DNA of 64,000 nt from Caballeronia sordidicola (GCF_000729995.1 NZ_JNFG01000032.1:23764-87763); one strand, 5' to 3'; positions 43,080 through 52,251 are shown, counted from the stretch's first letter. The notes: generated by a model not told the origin, from the letters alone. Program-made: numbers and translations.

Positions 43080-43131
43080 TCGGAAAGGGGAAAAACGGAC
43101 TGATCTAACCCGTCCTGACCCGAAAGCTGGT

Positions 43132-43168
43132 AAAACGCCCGTAACGGATGTTGCGGGCGTTTTGTATT
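43132..43168 (+). terminator. Terminator of the mctP operon
   Basis: AAAACGCCCG paired with CGGGCGTTTT across a 12-nt loop, followed by GTATTT, about 50 bp after the stop. Confidence 0.8.
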
Positions 43169-43229
43169 TCGGCGCCCGGTTTCATCAGCGTTTTACCCGT
43201 CTTCTTGTCCGTCAACTTAACGGAACCGC

Positions 43230-44339
43230 ATGTCCTCGACCGATACGACCAGGCCCCACCGAAGCCAGGCACGGCGCTTACTGCATGTGCTGGGTTCGCC
43301 GTATTTTCGTTATCGCTACGCCAAATACCTGCATGCGGCACGTGTGGCGCTGGCGCTGCTTGCGTCGATTGCACTGACCTCGGGTATCGATATTCCGCAT
43401 GGCGAGTGGTCGTCGGTGACCTTGCTGGTGGTGATCGGCGGCTTGCAACATCACGGCAATATCCGCAAGAAAGCCGCGGAGCGCGCGGTCGGCACATTGC
43501 TGGGCGCGTCGCTCGGGCTTGGGCTGATCCTGCTGCAATCGGCTACGCATTCGACCATGATCACGTACGTGCTGCTGGCAGTGATTGCCGGCGTCTGTGC
43601 GTATCACGCCATCGGCAAGCCAGGGTATATCGCGTTGCTGACGGCCATTACGACGATCATCGTCGCGGGACATGGCGACCTGTCCATCGAAGTCGGCCTG
43701 TGGCGCACCTTGACGGTGCTGATCGGGATTGTGATCGCGCTCGCGTTTTCGTTCGTGCTGCCGCAATACGCCACCTATTCATGGCGCTACCGGCTTGCCG
43801 ACAACATGCGCGAGAGCGCGCGGATTTACAGCGCGATCGTGGAAGGGCGGCCAATACCCGCCGACACCCTGACCAAACGCTTCCTCACGATGAACGCGCG
43901 GCTGGTGACATCGCGTTCATTGCTGGCGTCGGTGGCAAAAGAGATCGACGTGCCCGCCGCGGTGCTCGACGACATCCAGCGCCAGCACCGGGCAATTCTC
44001 AGCGCGCTCGAAATGATGGCGACGTCCATGCCGGCCGATGGGCTATGCCTTGCCACCAGCGCTCACACGAACGAGCGGGCGATCAGGCACACGTTGCTGC
44101 TAATTGCCCGCGCGTTGCGATTTGGGCGGGTAGGCTTGCTGCACGCCGCGACCGGGTCTGCTGCAGCGGCCGCGCGACTGGAACAGACGGTGAACGTCGC
44201 GGCGGACCTCGCACCTGAACTGCAGGGTCCGTACTGGCTCGCGCAACGGCTGGCGGAACAGGTCGATAGACTGCGTTTGCGGCTGATCGAGATCGAGCGG
44301 CAATGGAACATAGAGGGCGCGCAGCCGTTTCATCGATGA
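43230..44339 (+). CDS. FUSC-family membrane protein
   Basis: 369 aa. The N-terminal half has about five hydrophobic spans (VALALLASIALTSGI, WSSVTLLVVIGG, AVGTLLGASLGLGLILL, TYVLLAVIAGVCAYHAI, VLIGIVIALAFSFVL) carrying the GGLQHHGNIRKKAAERAVGTLLGA segment typical of the fusaric-acid-resistance/YccS fold. The C-terminal half is a helical cytosolic domain. At half the size of a full FUSC efflux protein, it may work as a homodimer. Substrates are likely aromatic acids, by family only. Confidence 0.85.
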   Translation: MSSTDTTRPHRSQARRLLHVLGSPYFRYRYAKYLHAARVALALLASIALTSGIDIPHGEWSSVTLLVVIGGLQHHGNIRKKAAERAVGTLLGASLGLGLILLQSATHSTMITYVLLAVIAGVCAYHAIGKPGYIALLTAITTIIVAGHGDLSIEVGLWRTLTVLIGIVIALAFSFVLPQYATYSWRYRLADNMRESARIYSAIVEGRPIPADTLTKRFLTMNARLVTSRSLLASVAKEIDVPAAVLDDIQRQHRAILSALEMMATSMPADGLCLATSAHTNERAIRHTLLLIARALRFGRVGLLHAATGSAAAAARLEQTVNVAADLAPELQGPYWLAQRLAEQVDRLRLRLIEIERQWNIEGAQPFHR

Positions 44340-44367
44340 GCGGGTGAACTGTCCGCCCGACGGTTCG

Positions 44368-44784
44368 CTATCCTTCGAGATCATCCACCACGGACACCAT
44401 CCACGGGATGCCGAATCGATCGGACACCATCCCGAACCCACTCGTCCAGAAGGTCCGCTGCCACGCCATCCGGACGTCGCCGCCGTTGCAGAGTGCCGCG
44501 AACATCTTATGGCCGGATTCGACGTCGTCGGCGGCTATCGAAATACTGAAGCCCGAGAAAACCTGTGGCGCGGCGTTCACGCCATCGGACGCCATGATCA
44601 GGCTTTGCCCTATCCTGAACGTCGCGTGCATGACCTTGTCCAGCCACTCCGGCGCGGCGTTCACGCCTTCAGGTGAATCCTTGAAATGCAGGACGGACAA
44701 CGTTTCCGCGCCGAGCGCTGTTTGGTAGAACGCAAGCGCTTCTTCGGTGCGGCCGTTGAAGAACAAATAGGGTTCGAGACGCAT
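44368..44784 (-). CDS. PhnB-like VOC family protein
   Basis: The ATG at 44782-44784 has AGGAG at 6-nt spacing. The 138-residue protein (MRLEPYLFFNGRTEEALAFYQTALGAE) shows the PhnB/glyoxalase_2-like fold seen in 3-demethylubiquinone-like VOC proteins: HATFRIGQSLIMASDG, ISIAADDVESGHKMFAALCNGGDVRMAWQRTFWTSGFGMVSDRFGIPWMV. The paired beta-alpha-beta modules fit; the catalytic role is unknown. It converges with the FUSC gene and ends 28 bp beyond it. Confidence 0.88.
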   Translation of the reverse strand: MRLEPYLFFNGRTEEALAFYQTALGAETLSVLHFKDSPEGVNAAPEWLDKVMHATFRIGQSLIMASDGVNAAPQVFSGFSISIAADDVESGHKMFAALCNGGDVRMAWQRTFWTSGFGMVSDRFGIPWMVSVVDDLEG

Positions 44785-44881
44785 TGGCAACTCCTGGTGA
44801 GTCGGGCAGCTTCGCCGCCCGTGCCAAAAGTCTAGCCCACGCGCGAGCGCTAAAAACGCACCGCACAGCCTTGATCCGCAT

Positions 44882-44920
44882 AAAAAAAGGCGTCGGCGCA
44901 ATAGCGCCGACGCCCGTTTT
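44882..44920 (-). terminator. Terminator of tal
   Basis: Read on the minus strand, GGCGTCGGCGC pairs with GCGCCGACGCC and is followed by seven Ts. It starts about 35 bp after the tal stop codon. Confidence 0.9.
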
Positions 44921-44953
44921 CAGACGCGAAATACAGGTGCTGAAAACGCGAAA

Positions 44954-45907
44954 TTATTTCAGCGCTTCGATCAGTTTTTCGAGCTTGACTGCATCGGCGG
45001 CGAATGCGCGGATACCTTCTGCGAGCTTTTCGGTTGCCATTGCGTCGTCGTTAACGAGGAAGCGGAAGCTCGATTCATCGATTGCGATCTTGCTCACCTG
45101 ATCGTTTGCAACTGCTTCCGGCGACAGCTTGCGTTCGACCTTGTCATTGCTATCGGCGAGTTGCTTCAGCAGATCTGGGCTGATGGTGAGCAGGTCGCAG
45201 CCGGCTAGTTCAGTGATCTGGCTGATCGTGCGGAAGCTAGCGCCCATCACTTCGGTCTTGTAGCCGAACTTCTTGTAGTACGCGTAGATCTTGCGTACCG
45301 ATTGCACGCCCGGATCGTTCGCGCCACCCATCTTGACCGCGTCCCAATCCGCGCCGGCCGACTTCTTGTACCAGTCGTAGATGCGGCCGACGAATGGCGA
45401 GATCAGTTGCGCGCCGGCGTCTGCTGCGGCCGCGGCTTGCGCGGTCGAGAATAGCAGCGTCATGTTGCAGTGGATGCCGTCCTTCTGTAGCACTTCCATT
45501 GCGCGGATGCCTTCCCACGTCGACGCCAGCTTGATCAGGATGCGCTTGCGGTCAATGCCCGAGTCTTCGTACAGCTTGATGAGCTCGTGGCCCTTTGCGA
45601 TCGACCCCTTGATGTCGAACGACAGGCGGGCATCGACTTCCGTTGACACGCGGCCCGGGACAATCTTCAGGATTTCCTTGCCGAAAGCAATCAGCAACTG
45701 GTCGATGATCTGGGGCATCGGCTTGCTGGCGTGGTCCTTGACGGTCTTCTCGAGCAGCGGCTTGTAAGAGTCATTCTGGACGGCCTTGAGGATCAGCGAC
45801 GGGTTTGTGGTCGCGTCTTGCGGCTTGAACTCGCCGAGTTGCTGGAAGTTGCCGGTGTCTGCGACAACGGTGGTGTATTGCTTGAGTTGGTCGAGAGCGG
45901 AGGTCAT
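44954..45907 (-). CDS. tal: Transaldolase
   Basis: Transfers a dihydroxyacetone unit between sugar phosphates in the non-oxidative pentose phosphate pathway. The start ATG 45905-45907 gives 317 aa, the exact length of E. coli TalB; a longer open frame upstream is not protein-like. It has Asp17 (VADTGN), TTNPSLILKA, the Schiff-base Lys126 in RILIKLASTWEG, CNMTLLFSTAQA, ISPFVGRIYDWYKK and MGASFRTISQI. The ribosome-binding site is weak (GAAGACC). Confidence 0.96.
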   Translation of the reverse strand: MTSALDQLKQYTTVVADTGNFQQLGEFKPQDATTNPSLILKAVQNDSYKPLLEKTVKDHASKPMPQIIDQLLIAFGKEILKIVPGRVSTEVDARLSFDIKGSIAKGHELIKLYEDSGIDRKRILIKLASTWEGIRAMEVLQKDGIHCNMTLLFSTAQAAAAADAGAQLISPFVGRIYDWYKKSAGADWDAVKMGGANDPGVQSVRKIYAYYKKFGYKTEVMGASFRTISQITELAGCDLLTISPDLLKQLADSNDKVERKLSPEAVANDQVSKIAIDESSFRFLVNDDAMATEKLAEGIRAFAADAVKLEKLIEALK

Positions 45908-46334
45908 GTCTGGTCTTCGGCGCGTTATGCCGTTGTCAAAGATGCGGAGTGCCCGCGGGTGAAAGGATTTTGCGATGCCGCTGATGCTGGTGTGCTGCGC
46001 CAAAGCTTCTGGCGAGCGGCTCGCCCAAGATTGCCATTCAAGGTTCCATTCTATTCCTGCCGCGCCATTTGGCGCAGACAACAGCATGGTTCAGCCGTGC
46101 TTCCTGCGTTCGGCCGCTGAATTGCCGCGATGAATACGATGCCCAATTCTTTTCGACGACGGGTGGCTTCGAGAGTTCACCCACAGCGATTTCTGACCTG
46201 CGTTTTCCACGGTGGCGCGTGTTCTGCAAAAAGCAGTTAGCTGTCTTCAGCGCGATCCCGATGCCAGGGTCCGGCATCGACTCACGCCCTATTACACGTT
46301 GTTCGCGTGAACATTTCGCGTCGATACGATCAAT
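45908..46334. other. Intergenic region between benE-like gene and tal
   Basis: About 430 bp containing the tal promoter. Open frames in either direction here lack protein-like composition. No repeat or RNA element recognised. Confidence 0.5.
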
Positions 46335-47522
46335 CTACGCCCGCCGCGCGTTGAGCACAATCTGCGTGACGACGCCCGCTATCAGGCCCCAGAACGCCGA
46401 ACCGATTGACAGCAGCGTCAGTCCCGACGCGGTGACCATGAACGTGACAAGGGCGGCTTCGCGCTGGCGCGGGTCGTTCATCGCGTTGGTGAGGCCGCTC
46501 ATGATCGAGCCGAACAAGGCCAGCGCGGCGACTGACACCACAAGCGCTTTCGGCATCGATGCGAACAAGGCCGCGATGGTCGCGCCGAACACGCCGGCCA
46601 AAAGGTAGAAAATCCCGCACCAGACGGCGGCCATGTAGCGCTTCGAGGGGTCGTGGTTGGCTTCAGGGCCGGTGCAGATGGCGGCGGTGATGGCGGCCAG
46701 GTTGACACCGTGAGAGCCGAACGGCGCGAGCACTAGCGACGCGAGGCCGGTTGTGGCGATCAGCGGCGCGGACGGAGTGTCGTAACCGTCCGCGCGCAGC
46801 ACGGCGATGCCGGGCACGTTCTGGGAGGCCACCGCGACCACGAACAGCGGTATGCCGATGCTGATGACCGCCGCGAGCGAGAAGTGCGGCATGGTGAAAA
46901 CGGGGCGGGCGAGCGCGACGTGGAACTGGCTGAAGTCGAGCAAGCCGAGCAAGCCGGCGGCCACGATGCCGACTACGAGCGTCATCAGGATGGCGTAGCG
47001 CGGCGCGAGGCGTTTCACGACCAGATAGGTGAAGAACATCGCCAGGACGAGGGCAGTCTGGAACTGGGCTGCCTTGAATATCTCGATGCCGATCTCGAAC
47101 AGGATGCCGGCCAGCAGCGCGGCGGCAATGCTGGCGGGGATTTTCCGCATGAGCGTATCAAACCAGCCGGTGAGGCCCACGATGGTCAGCAAAACCGCGC
47201 ACACGACGAAAGCGCCGATCGCGTCGGGATACGCCACGTTCGGGAGCGATGTCACGAGCAGGGCGGCGCCAGGCGTGGACCAGGCGGCGACGATCGGCGC
47301 GCGAAACTTGAGCGAGAGGCCGATCGTGCAAAGCGCCATGCCAATGGAGAGCGCCCAGATCCAGGAGGAAATCTGGGCATCGGAGAGGTGGGCGGCACGC
47401 CCGGCCTGGAACATGAGGACGAGCGAACTGGTATAGCCCGTCATCATGGCGACAAATCCCGCGACAAGCGCGGAGAGGGAGGAATCGGCGAGGGGGCGGA
47501 AGGTCGTGGCGGGCGGATTCAT
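46335..47522 (-). CDS. BenE-type benzoate/H+ symporter
   Basis: 395 aa, about 12 hydrophobic spans. It has the BenE family features: SLSALVAGFVAMMTGYTSSLVLMFQAG at the start, FRAPIVAAWSTPGAALL, the ASQNVPGIAVLRADGY motif shared with the wider nucleobase-transporter fold, and LAPFGSHGVNLAAITAAICTGPEANHDPSKRYMAAVW. Transport of benzoate is the family assignment; no benzoate catabolic gene is adjacent, so the real substrate may differ. Confidence 0.9.
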   Translation of the reverse strand: MNPPATTFRPLADSSLSALVAGFVAMMTGYTSSLVLMFQAGRAAHLSDAQISSWIWALSIGMALCTIGLSLKFRAPIVAAWSTPGAALLVTSLPNVAYPDAIGAFVVCAVLLTIVGLTGWFDTLMRKIPASIAAALLAGILFEIGIEIFKAAQFQTALVLAMFFTYLVVKRLAPRYAILMTLVVGIVAAGLLGLLDFSQFHVALARPVFTMPHFSLAAVISIGIPLFVVAVASQNVPGIAVLRADGYDTPSAPLIATTGLASLVLAPFGSHGVNLAAITAAICTGPEANHDPSKRYMAAVWCGIFYLLAGVFGATIAALFASMPKALVVSVAALALFGSIMSGLTNAMNDPRQREAALVTFMVTASGLTLLSIGSAFWGLIAGVVTQIVLNARRA

Positions 47523-47699
47523 GCGAAGCCTTGGGGGACAATCGCAAATCGTACTGACTGGACGCGATCAAGGGCAGGGACAGTCGGAAAAATAATTGCC
47601 GTGCCACTTTAAATCGATGCAAATAAAACTGGCAAAGCGGGCGGTGTACGTTGGAATTAAAAGGCCCGCGAGGCAAGAGAGGCGCGTAACCCGCGCGGG

Positions 47700-48875
47700 T
47701 TATTTGGAAAGCGCGCGCATTGCGCTTTCGAGCCCGCCGAGCGTCAACCCAAACATGCGCCCGCCCAGTATTTGCCGAATGATCGATACCGATTGCCTAT
47801 ATTCCCAAAGCCTTTCCGGCTCAGGATTGAGCCAGGCGAAACGGGGAAACTGATCGGCGAGTCGTCGTAACCAGACCGCGCCGGCTTCAGCGTTGTTATA
47901 TTCAACCGATCCGCCGGCTTGAACGACCTCGTACGGACTCATGGTTGCATCGCCGACAAAAATCAGCTTGGTATCCGGCGAAAATTTGTGCAGTACATCG
48001 AACGTGGCAGTGCGCTCGCCGTGCCGTCTCCGGTTGTTTTTCCAGAGATAGTCATAAACGCAGTTGTGGAAGTAATAAAACTCCAGATGCTTGAATTCTG
48101 ATTTCGCGGCGGAAAAGAGTTCTTCAACGCGCTTGATATGGTCGTCCATCGACCCGCCTACATCCAGCAGCATCAGGACTTTCACATTATTGTGGCGCTC
48201 CGGCACCATCTTCAGGTCGAGCCAGCCGGCATTGGCGGCGGTGCTGCGAATGGTGTCGGGGAGATCGAGCTCATCGGCGGCGCCTTCGCGCGCAAAACGC
48301 CTTAGGCGCCGTAACGCCACCTTGATATTGCGCGTCCCGATCTCGACCTGATCGTCGTAATCCTTGTACGCGCGTTCGTCCCAGACCTTAACGGCCGTTC
48401 GATTCCCCGCGGAATCCCCGCCAATCCGAATGCCCTCCGGATTAAACCCGCCATTGCCGAACGGCGACGTCCCGCCTGAACCAATCCACTTGCTGCCGCC
48501 CTCGTGCCGTTCATGCTGCTCATCGAGGAGTTGCTTCAGCCGTTCCATCAACTTGTCGATACCGCCAAGCGCTTCGATCTGGCGTTTTTCCTCGGGCGTG
48601 AAATCCCGTTCCAGGCGTTTCTTGAGCCAATCGAGCGGTATATCGAACGCGTCTTCATCGAGGGTCGCGATACCGTTGAAATAGGCGCCGAACGCCTGAT
48701 CGAATTTATCGAAGTATTTCTCGTCCTTGATCAGCGTCATGCGCGCGAGAAAGTAGAACTCGTCAATAGACGGCCCAATGACCTGGGCCTTCAGCGCTTC
48801 AAGCAGCGTCAGGTATTCCTTGACCGAAACCGGTAGCTTGGCGCCGCGCAGGGAATAGAAAAAGTCGATCAGCAT
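47700..48875 (-). CDS. VWA domain protein (CoxE-like), partner of MoxR
   Basis: The ATG at 48873-48875 has AAGGAG at 6-nt spacing. The 391-residue soluble protein starts MLIDFFYSLRGAKLPVSVKEYLTLLEAL. The middle is charged with a Gly-rich loop (SGGTSPFGNGGFNPEG). The C-terminal VWA domain has an altered MIDAS motif, LLDVGGSMDDH (DxGxS instead of DxSxS), plus FVGDATMSPYEV. In this family VWA proteins act with a MoxR AAA ATPase to insert cofactors or remodel partners. It is the third gene of a MoxR-GNAT-VWA run; the next gene downstream (benE-like) is 177 bp away. Confidence 0.88.
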   Translation of the reverse strand: MLIDFFYSLRGAKLPVSVKEYLTLLEALKAQVIGPSIDEFYFLARMTLIKDEKYFDKFDQAFGAYFNGIATLDEDAFDIPLDWLKKRLERDFTPEEKRQIEALGGIDKLMERLKQLLDEQHERHEGGSKWIGSGGTSPFGNGGFNPEGIRIGGDSAGNRTAVKVWDERAYKDYDDQVEIGTRNIKVALRRLRRFAREGAADELDLPDTIRSTAANAGWLDLKMVPERHNNVKVLMLLDVGGSMDDHIKRVEELFSAAKSEFKHLEFYYFHNCVYDYLWKNNRRRHGERTATFDVLHKFSPDTKLIFVGDATMSPYEVVQAGGSVEYNNAEAGAVWLRRLADQFPRFAWLNPEPERLWEYRQSVSIIRQILGGRMFGLTLGGLESAMRALSK

Positions 48876-48915
48876 GCCGGGCTCCTTGCCCCAATCTGTC
48901 GTGCTACGAGTTGCG

Positions 48916-49530
48916 CTACGAGCCGGACGGCAAGTCGAGCCGCGTGTCGAGTTTGCCGCGCAGATTCGCGCGCACGGCCGGCCACTCGGATTCGATAATC
49001 GAAAATACCACCGTATCGCGGTAAATGCCGTCCCGGCCGATCTGGTGATTGCGCAGGATTCCGTCTTCCTTCGCCCCCAGCCGCGCAATAGCCGCTCGCG
49101 ACTGACGGTTCATGAAGTGCGTCCGGAACTCGACTGCGATGGTCTTCAGCGTGTCGAACGCGTGCGAGAGCAGGAGCAGCTTGGCTTCGGTGTTGATCGC
49201 CGTGCGCTGCACGCGTTTTGCGTACCACGTGCTGCCGATCTCCAGCCGCCGATGCGCCGCCTCGACATTCATATAACGCGTGCTGCCGACCACGTCGCCC
49301 GTCCTCACGTCGATGACAGTGAACGCTTGCACGCCGGCCGAATCGCGCATGGCGAGCGCCGTGTCCATCCACGCGCCAATTGTGTCGGGCGAGGGGACGC
49401 TCGTGTACCAGAGCTTCCACAACTCGCCGTCCGCGGCGGCATTGGCGAGCGCGTCCTGGTGCTCGCGTTCGAGCGGCACGAGTCTCACGAACCTGCCTTC
49501 CAACGTAACCGGATCGATCCAGCGGCTCAT
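48916..49530 (-). CDS. GNAT-family N-acetyltransferase (RimJ/RimL type)
   Basis: 204 aa, with LEGRFVRLVPLEREHQDAL opening the acetyltransferase fold, then FTVIDVRTGDVVGSTRYMNV, RLEIGSTWYAKRVQRTAINTEAKLLLLSHAFDTL (the acetyl-CoA pyrophosphate loop lies in this helix) and VEFRTHFMNRQSRAAIARLGAKEDGI. This is the RimJ/RimL-like pattern of protein or small-molecule N-acetyltransferases. It sits between the MoxR and VWA genes, 13 bp and 40 bp from each, so the three are almost certainly co-transcribed. Its substrate could be one of these two proteins, but this is inference. Confidence 0.88.
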   Translation of the reverse strand: MSRWIDPVTLEGRFVRLVPLEREHQDALANAAADGELWKLWYTSVPSPDTIGAWMDTALAMRDSAGVQAFTVIDVRTGDVVGSTRYMNVEAAHRRLEIGSTWYAKRVQRTAINTEAKLLLLSHAFDTLKTIAVEFRTHFMNRQSRAAIARLGAKEDGILRNHQIGRDGIYRDTVVFSIIESEWPAVRANLRGKLDTRLDLPSGS

Positions 49531-49543
49531 ACGTGCAGCCTTT

Positions 49544-50386
49544 TCAACGGTTGTTGCGGTTCATGAACAGCAGGCGCTCGAACAGGCTCACGTCCTGTTC
49601 GTTCTTGAGCAACGCGCCATGCAACGCCGGAATGACCTGTTTCTGATCGGTTGAGCGCAGCGCTTCCGGGCCAATATCTTCGGCCAGCAGCAGCTTCAGC
49701 CAGTCGAGCAATTCCGATGTCGACGGTTTCTTCTTCAGCCCCGACACATTGCGCAACTCGAAGAAGCTTTGCATGGCCGCGGCGAGCAGATCCTGCTTGA
49801 TGCCAGGGAAATGCACCTCGACGATCTGTTTCATCGTCGTGGGTTCGGGGAATTTGATGTAGTGGAAAAAGCAGCGGCGCAGGAACGCGTCCGGCAGTTC
49901 TTTTTCGTTATTCGACGTGATGATCACGAGCGGCCGGTGTTTTGCCTTCACGAGTTCGTGGGTCTCGTAGACGTAGAACTCCATCCGGTCAAGTTCGCGC
50001 AGCAGGTCGTTCGGGAATTCGATATCCGCTTTATCGATTTCATCGATCAGCAGCACGCCGGGTTCATCGGCGTCGAAAGCCTGCCACAGCACGCCCTTCA
50101 CGATGTAATTGCGGATGTCCTTCACGCGTTCGTCGCCGAGCTGGGAATCGCGCAGGCGCGACACCGCGTCGTACTCGTAGAGGCCTTGCTGGGCTTTGGT
50201 GGTCGACTTGATGTGCCATTGCAGGAGCGGCATGCCGAGCGCGGCGGCGACTTCCTCGGCCAGCATGGTCTTGCCGGTGCCGGGCTCGCCCTTGATGAGC
50301 AACGGGCGCTGCAGGGTGATGGCGGCGTTGACGGCGAGCTTGAGATCGTCGGTGGCGACGTACTGCGATGAACCTTCAAAACGCAT
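49544..50386 (-). CDS. MoxR-family AAA+ ATPase
   Basis: 280 aa. AAA+ motifs are Walker A KGEPGTGKTMLAEE, Walker B LLIDEIDKADIEFPNDLL, sensor 1 LVIITSNNEKELPDAFLRR with the arginine finger, and a MoxR-type C-terminal helical domain. MoxR proteins work with VWA-domain partners as chaperones for enzyme maturation; the VWA gene is two genes downstream. This is the first gene of the operon. Confidence 0.94.
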   Translation of the reverse strand: MRFEGSSQYVATDDLKLAVNAAITLQRPLLIKGEPGTGKTMLAEEVAAALGMPLLQWHIKSTTKAQQGLYEYDAVSRLRDSQLGDERVKDIRNYIVKGVLWQAFDADEPGVLLIDEIDKADIEFPNDLLRELDRMEFYVYETHELVKAKHRPLVIITSNNEKELPDAFLRRCFFHYIKFPEPTTMKQIVEVHFPGIKQDLLAAAMQSFFELRNVSGLKKKPSTSELLDWLKLLLAEDIGPEALRSTDQKQVIPALHGALLKNEQDVSLFERLLFMNRNNR

Positions 50387-50783
50387 GACGCGTCCCTCGG
50401 AGAAGGAAAAATTGCAGTATAAGTCAGAAGAGTTTTAGCGGCCCCGCCCCTGGAACGTCCGTTTGCACTGTTGCGCCTGAGGGAGGTGCAAATGTCCATC
50501 GGACAGATTGTCGCAGTCTCCCGGGACCCCCGCGCTGCGGCCTTCAGCGATGGGGCCGACCCGGCTGCGGCCGGTGGACGCAGGGTAGGTCGCGCGGTAC
50601 AATTAGCGCGATTTTTTTGGCCCGCGTGGCTGGTGAACGAAAACTCGAAAACTCGCTGATTTGTGTTTCCTGGCACGGGTTGGTGCCATTGATCAGCGTG
50701 TGTTCGTTTGACCAGTCCCGAGAAAGTCCCGGAACGCCAGGCGTCCAAGGTGCCGGATTTCCCCTCATGCCAGGTTAGAAGAT
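50387..50783. other. Intergenic region upstream of the cytochrome c genes
   Basis: About 400 bp between the MoxR start and the first cytochrome. It holds TACAAT at 50598 followed by a GCGCG stretch, which is a plausible -10 element but has no convincing -35. A 6-bp inverted repeat TGGCAC-N6-GTGCCA lies at 50671-50688. No gene seen. Confidence 0.45.
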
Positions 50784-51149
50784 ATGAATAAATTCGTCGG
50801 CAAATGTGCCGTGATCGCAGCGCTGTCGGGGCTTGCCGGTTTCGCGACACAGGCATCCGCCGATGTCGTGGGCAACGCGAAAGCAGCCCAGGGCAAGGTT
50901 GCGATGTGTATCGGGTGCCACGGCATTCCCGGTTATCGCACCGCGTATCCCGAGGTGTACCGGGTTCCCATGCTCGGCGGCCAGAGCGCGCACTACATTG
51001 AGAACGCGCTGCATGCCTACAAGAAGGGCGACCGCCATTTCGAGACGATGCATGGCATAGCGACCACGCTGTCCGATCAGGATATAGCCGACATTGCTGC
51101 GTATTACGCCGCGCAAACCCCCTCTTCGAAGAACAATCCCGACAAGTGA
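50784..51149 (+). CDS. Periplasmic c-type cytochrome (first of a pair)
   Basis: 121 aa, with signal peptide MNKFVGKCAVIAALSGLAGFATQASA, one heme-attachment motif CIGCH in AMCIGCHGIPGYRTAYP, and the class-I ending LSDQDIADIAAYYAAQ. An axial Met is available in FETMHGIA. It is a one-heme soluble electron carrier of the c4/c5 sort. The second cytochrome gene follows after 80 bp, and both precede one terminator, so they are probably co-transcribed; a two-cytochrome module could deliver electrons to an oxidase. Confidence 0.92.
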   Translation: MNKFVGKCAVIAALSGLAGFATQASADVVGNAKAAQGKVAMCIGCHGIPGYRTAYPEVYRVPMLGGQSAHYIENALHAYKKGDRHFETMHGIATTLSDQDIADIAAYYAAQTPSSKNNPDK

Positions 51150-51229
51150 TCCGCGTTGCGCCTGAATTTGATCGCAAGACTCAACGGCGCCCGTCACCCG
51201 GTAATCACTAATCGCGGATAGGAGAATTC

Positions 51230-51610
51230 ATGAAGGCACTCGACACAGTGTTCAAGACAGCATGCACGGCAGCCGCGCTGGCCGGTGCGATCGGCGTTCT
51301 AGCCATGCAGCCGGCGCATGCAGCCGATGCAGGCAACGGCAAGGTGCTCACCGAGGCCCACAATTGCGCGGCCTGCCACGGCCCGAACCTGAACAAGCCG
51401 GTGAGCGCGGACTATCCGAAGCTCGCAGGCCAGCACGCCGACTATCTCTACTGGGCGCTGCGCCAGTACCAGATGGGCAACGGCAATCCGAACTTCGGGC
51501 GTAACAACCCGATCATGGCCGCGCAAGTGCAAAGCTTGTCGCAAAGCGATTTGAAGGACATCTCGGCGTATATCGAATCGTTGGACGGCGATCTGGTCGT
51601 GAAAAAGTAA
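51230..51610 (+). CDS. Periplasmic c-type cytochrome (second of a pair)
   Basis: 126 aa, with signal peptide (TACTAAALAGAIGVLAMQPAHA), heme motif CAACH in NCAACHGPNLNKP, and PKLAGQHADYLYWALRQYQMG, NPIMAAQVQSLSQSDLKDISAYIESL. Axial Met is probably in NPIMAAQVQ. The YPKLAGQHADYL stretch is typical of c4-like domains. GGAGAA precedes ATG 51230. It shares a layout with the upstream cytochrome, suggesting an old duplication. Confidence 0.92.
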   Translation: MKALDTVFKTACTAAALAGAIGVLAMQPAHAADAGNGKVLTEAHNCAACHGPNLNKPVSADYPKLAGQHADYLYWALRQYQMGNGNPNFGRNNPIMAAQVQSLSQSDLKDISAYIESLDGDLVVKK

Positions 51611-51650
51611 GTTTCGCCCGGAAGTCGTTGCTGGTTTGATAGGCCCACGA

Positions 51651-51694
51651 AAAAACACCCCGCCGGTGAGCTACCGCGGGGTGTTTTCGTTTTT
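51651..51694. terminator. Terminator between the cytochrome pair and the DUF1841 gene
   Basis: AAAACACCCCGC pairs with GCGGGGTGTTTT across an 11-nt loop, followed by CGTTTTT on the plus strand; the A-rich left side allows function in both directions. The convergent DUF1841 stop lies at 51705. Confidence 0.88.
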
Positions 51695-51704
51695 GATTCG
51701 GTTT

Positions 51705-52136
51705 TCAGTCTCGCGACGCCCGCTGTTCGATCAGCGCCAGGTACGCGTCGGTATCCGGCGGCGTGTTGTTGCGCTGTGATTCCCAGATGATCTGTCCAAG
51801 GCATTCCATGATCGCGTGCTGAGCATCGTGCGTCGAACCCATCCGGCCGACCAGCCGCTCATGCGCGCGCCGGATGCCCGGCGGTTGATCGATGGACAGT
51901 TGCTCGGTAATCGCGAGATGCATCGATAAATGCAGGAACGGGTTGCTCTTGCCCTGATCCGGCGAGTAGTCGGCATGGGCCACATCGGGGTCTGCAAGTT
52001 CTTGCTGGTATTCAGGATGCTCGCCGATCCAGTCCGCAGCAATGCTCTCAAGCGGCGTCAGGACGCCGCCCTCGCGCTGCTTGCGCCAGGTGTCGGTGAA
52101 AAATTGGCGAACTTCGTCGCGGCTGGGGTTGAACAT
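51705..52136 (-). CDS. DUF1841 protein
   Basis: 143 aa, cytosolic, starting MFNPSRDEVRQFFTDTWRKQREGGVLTPLESIAADWIGEHPEY, then NPFLHLSMHLAITEQLSIDQPPGIR and HDAQHAIMECLGQIIWESQRNNTPPD. The conserved HLSMHLAI and H..MECL histidines with Glu look like a metal site but the DUF1841 family has no known function. It is common next to nth and rsxB in related genomes, as here, 115 bp downstream of nth on the same strand. Confidence 0.9.
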   Translation of the reverse strand: MFNPSRDEVRQFFTDTWRKQREGGVLTPLESIAADWIGEHPEYQQELADPDVAHADYSPDQGKSNPFLHLSMHLAITEQLSIDQPPGIRRAHERLVGRMGSTHDAQHAIMECLGQIIWESQRNNTPPDTDAYLALIEQRASRD

Positions 52137-52251
52137 GGTGGTGGGGGTGCTTGCTGGGGTCGTTTTCAGAGGCTCATTTTAAGCTGCATCGCGGCTTCTC
52201 GCCTGCTTCGGCCCACTCGCGCCTGCCTCGGCCCGTCGGTCTTCGCGCCGC

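Noticed and set aside
46884..47612. 242-codon plus-strand frame inside the benE-like gene
   Set aside because: Low-complexity Glu/Gly/Arg translation typical of an antisense shadow; the BenE protein on the other strand is clear.
50671..50688. TGGCAC at 50671 as a sigma-54 promoter for the cytochrome genes
   Set aside because: The GC half at the required spacing reads TTGG/TGCC rather than TTGCA; it is better described as a short inverted repeat.
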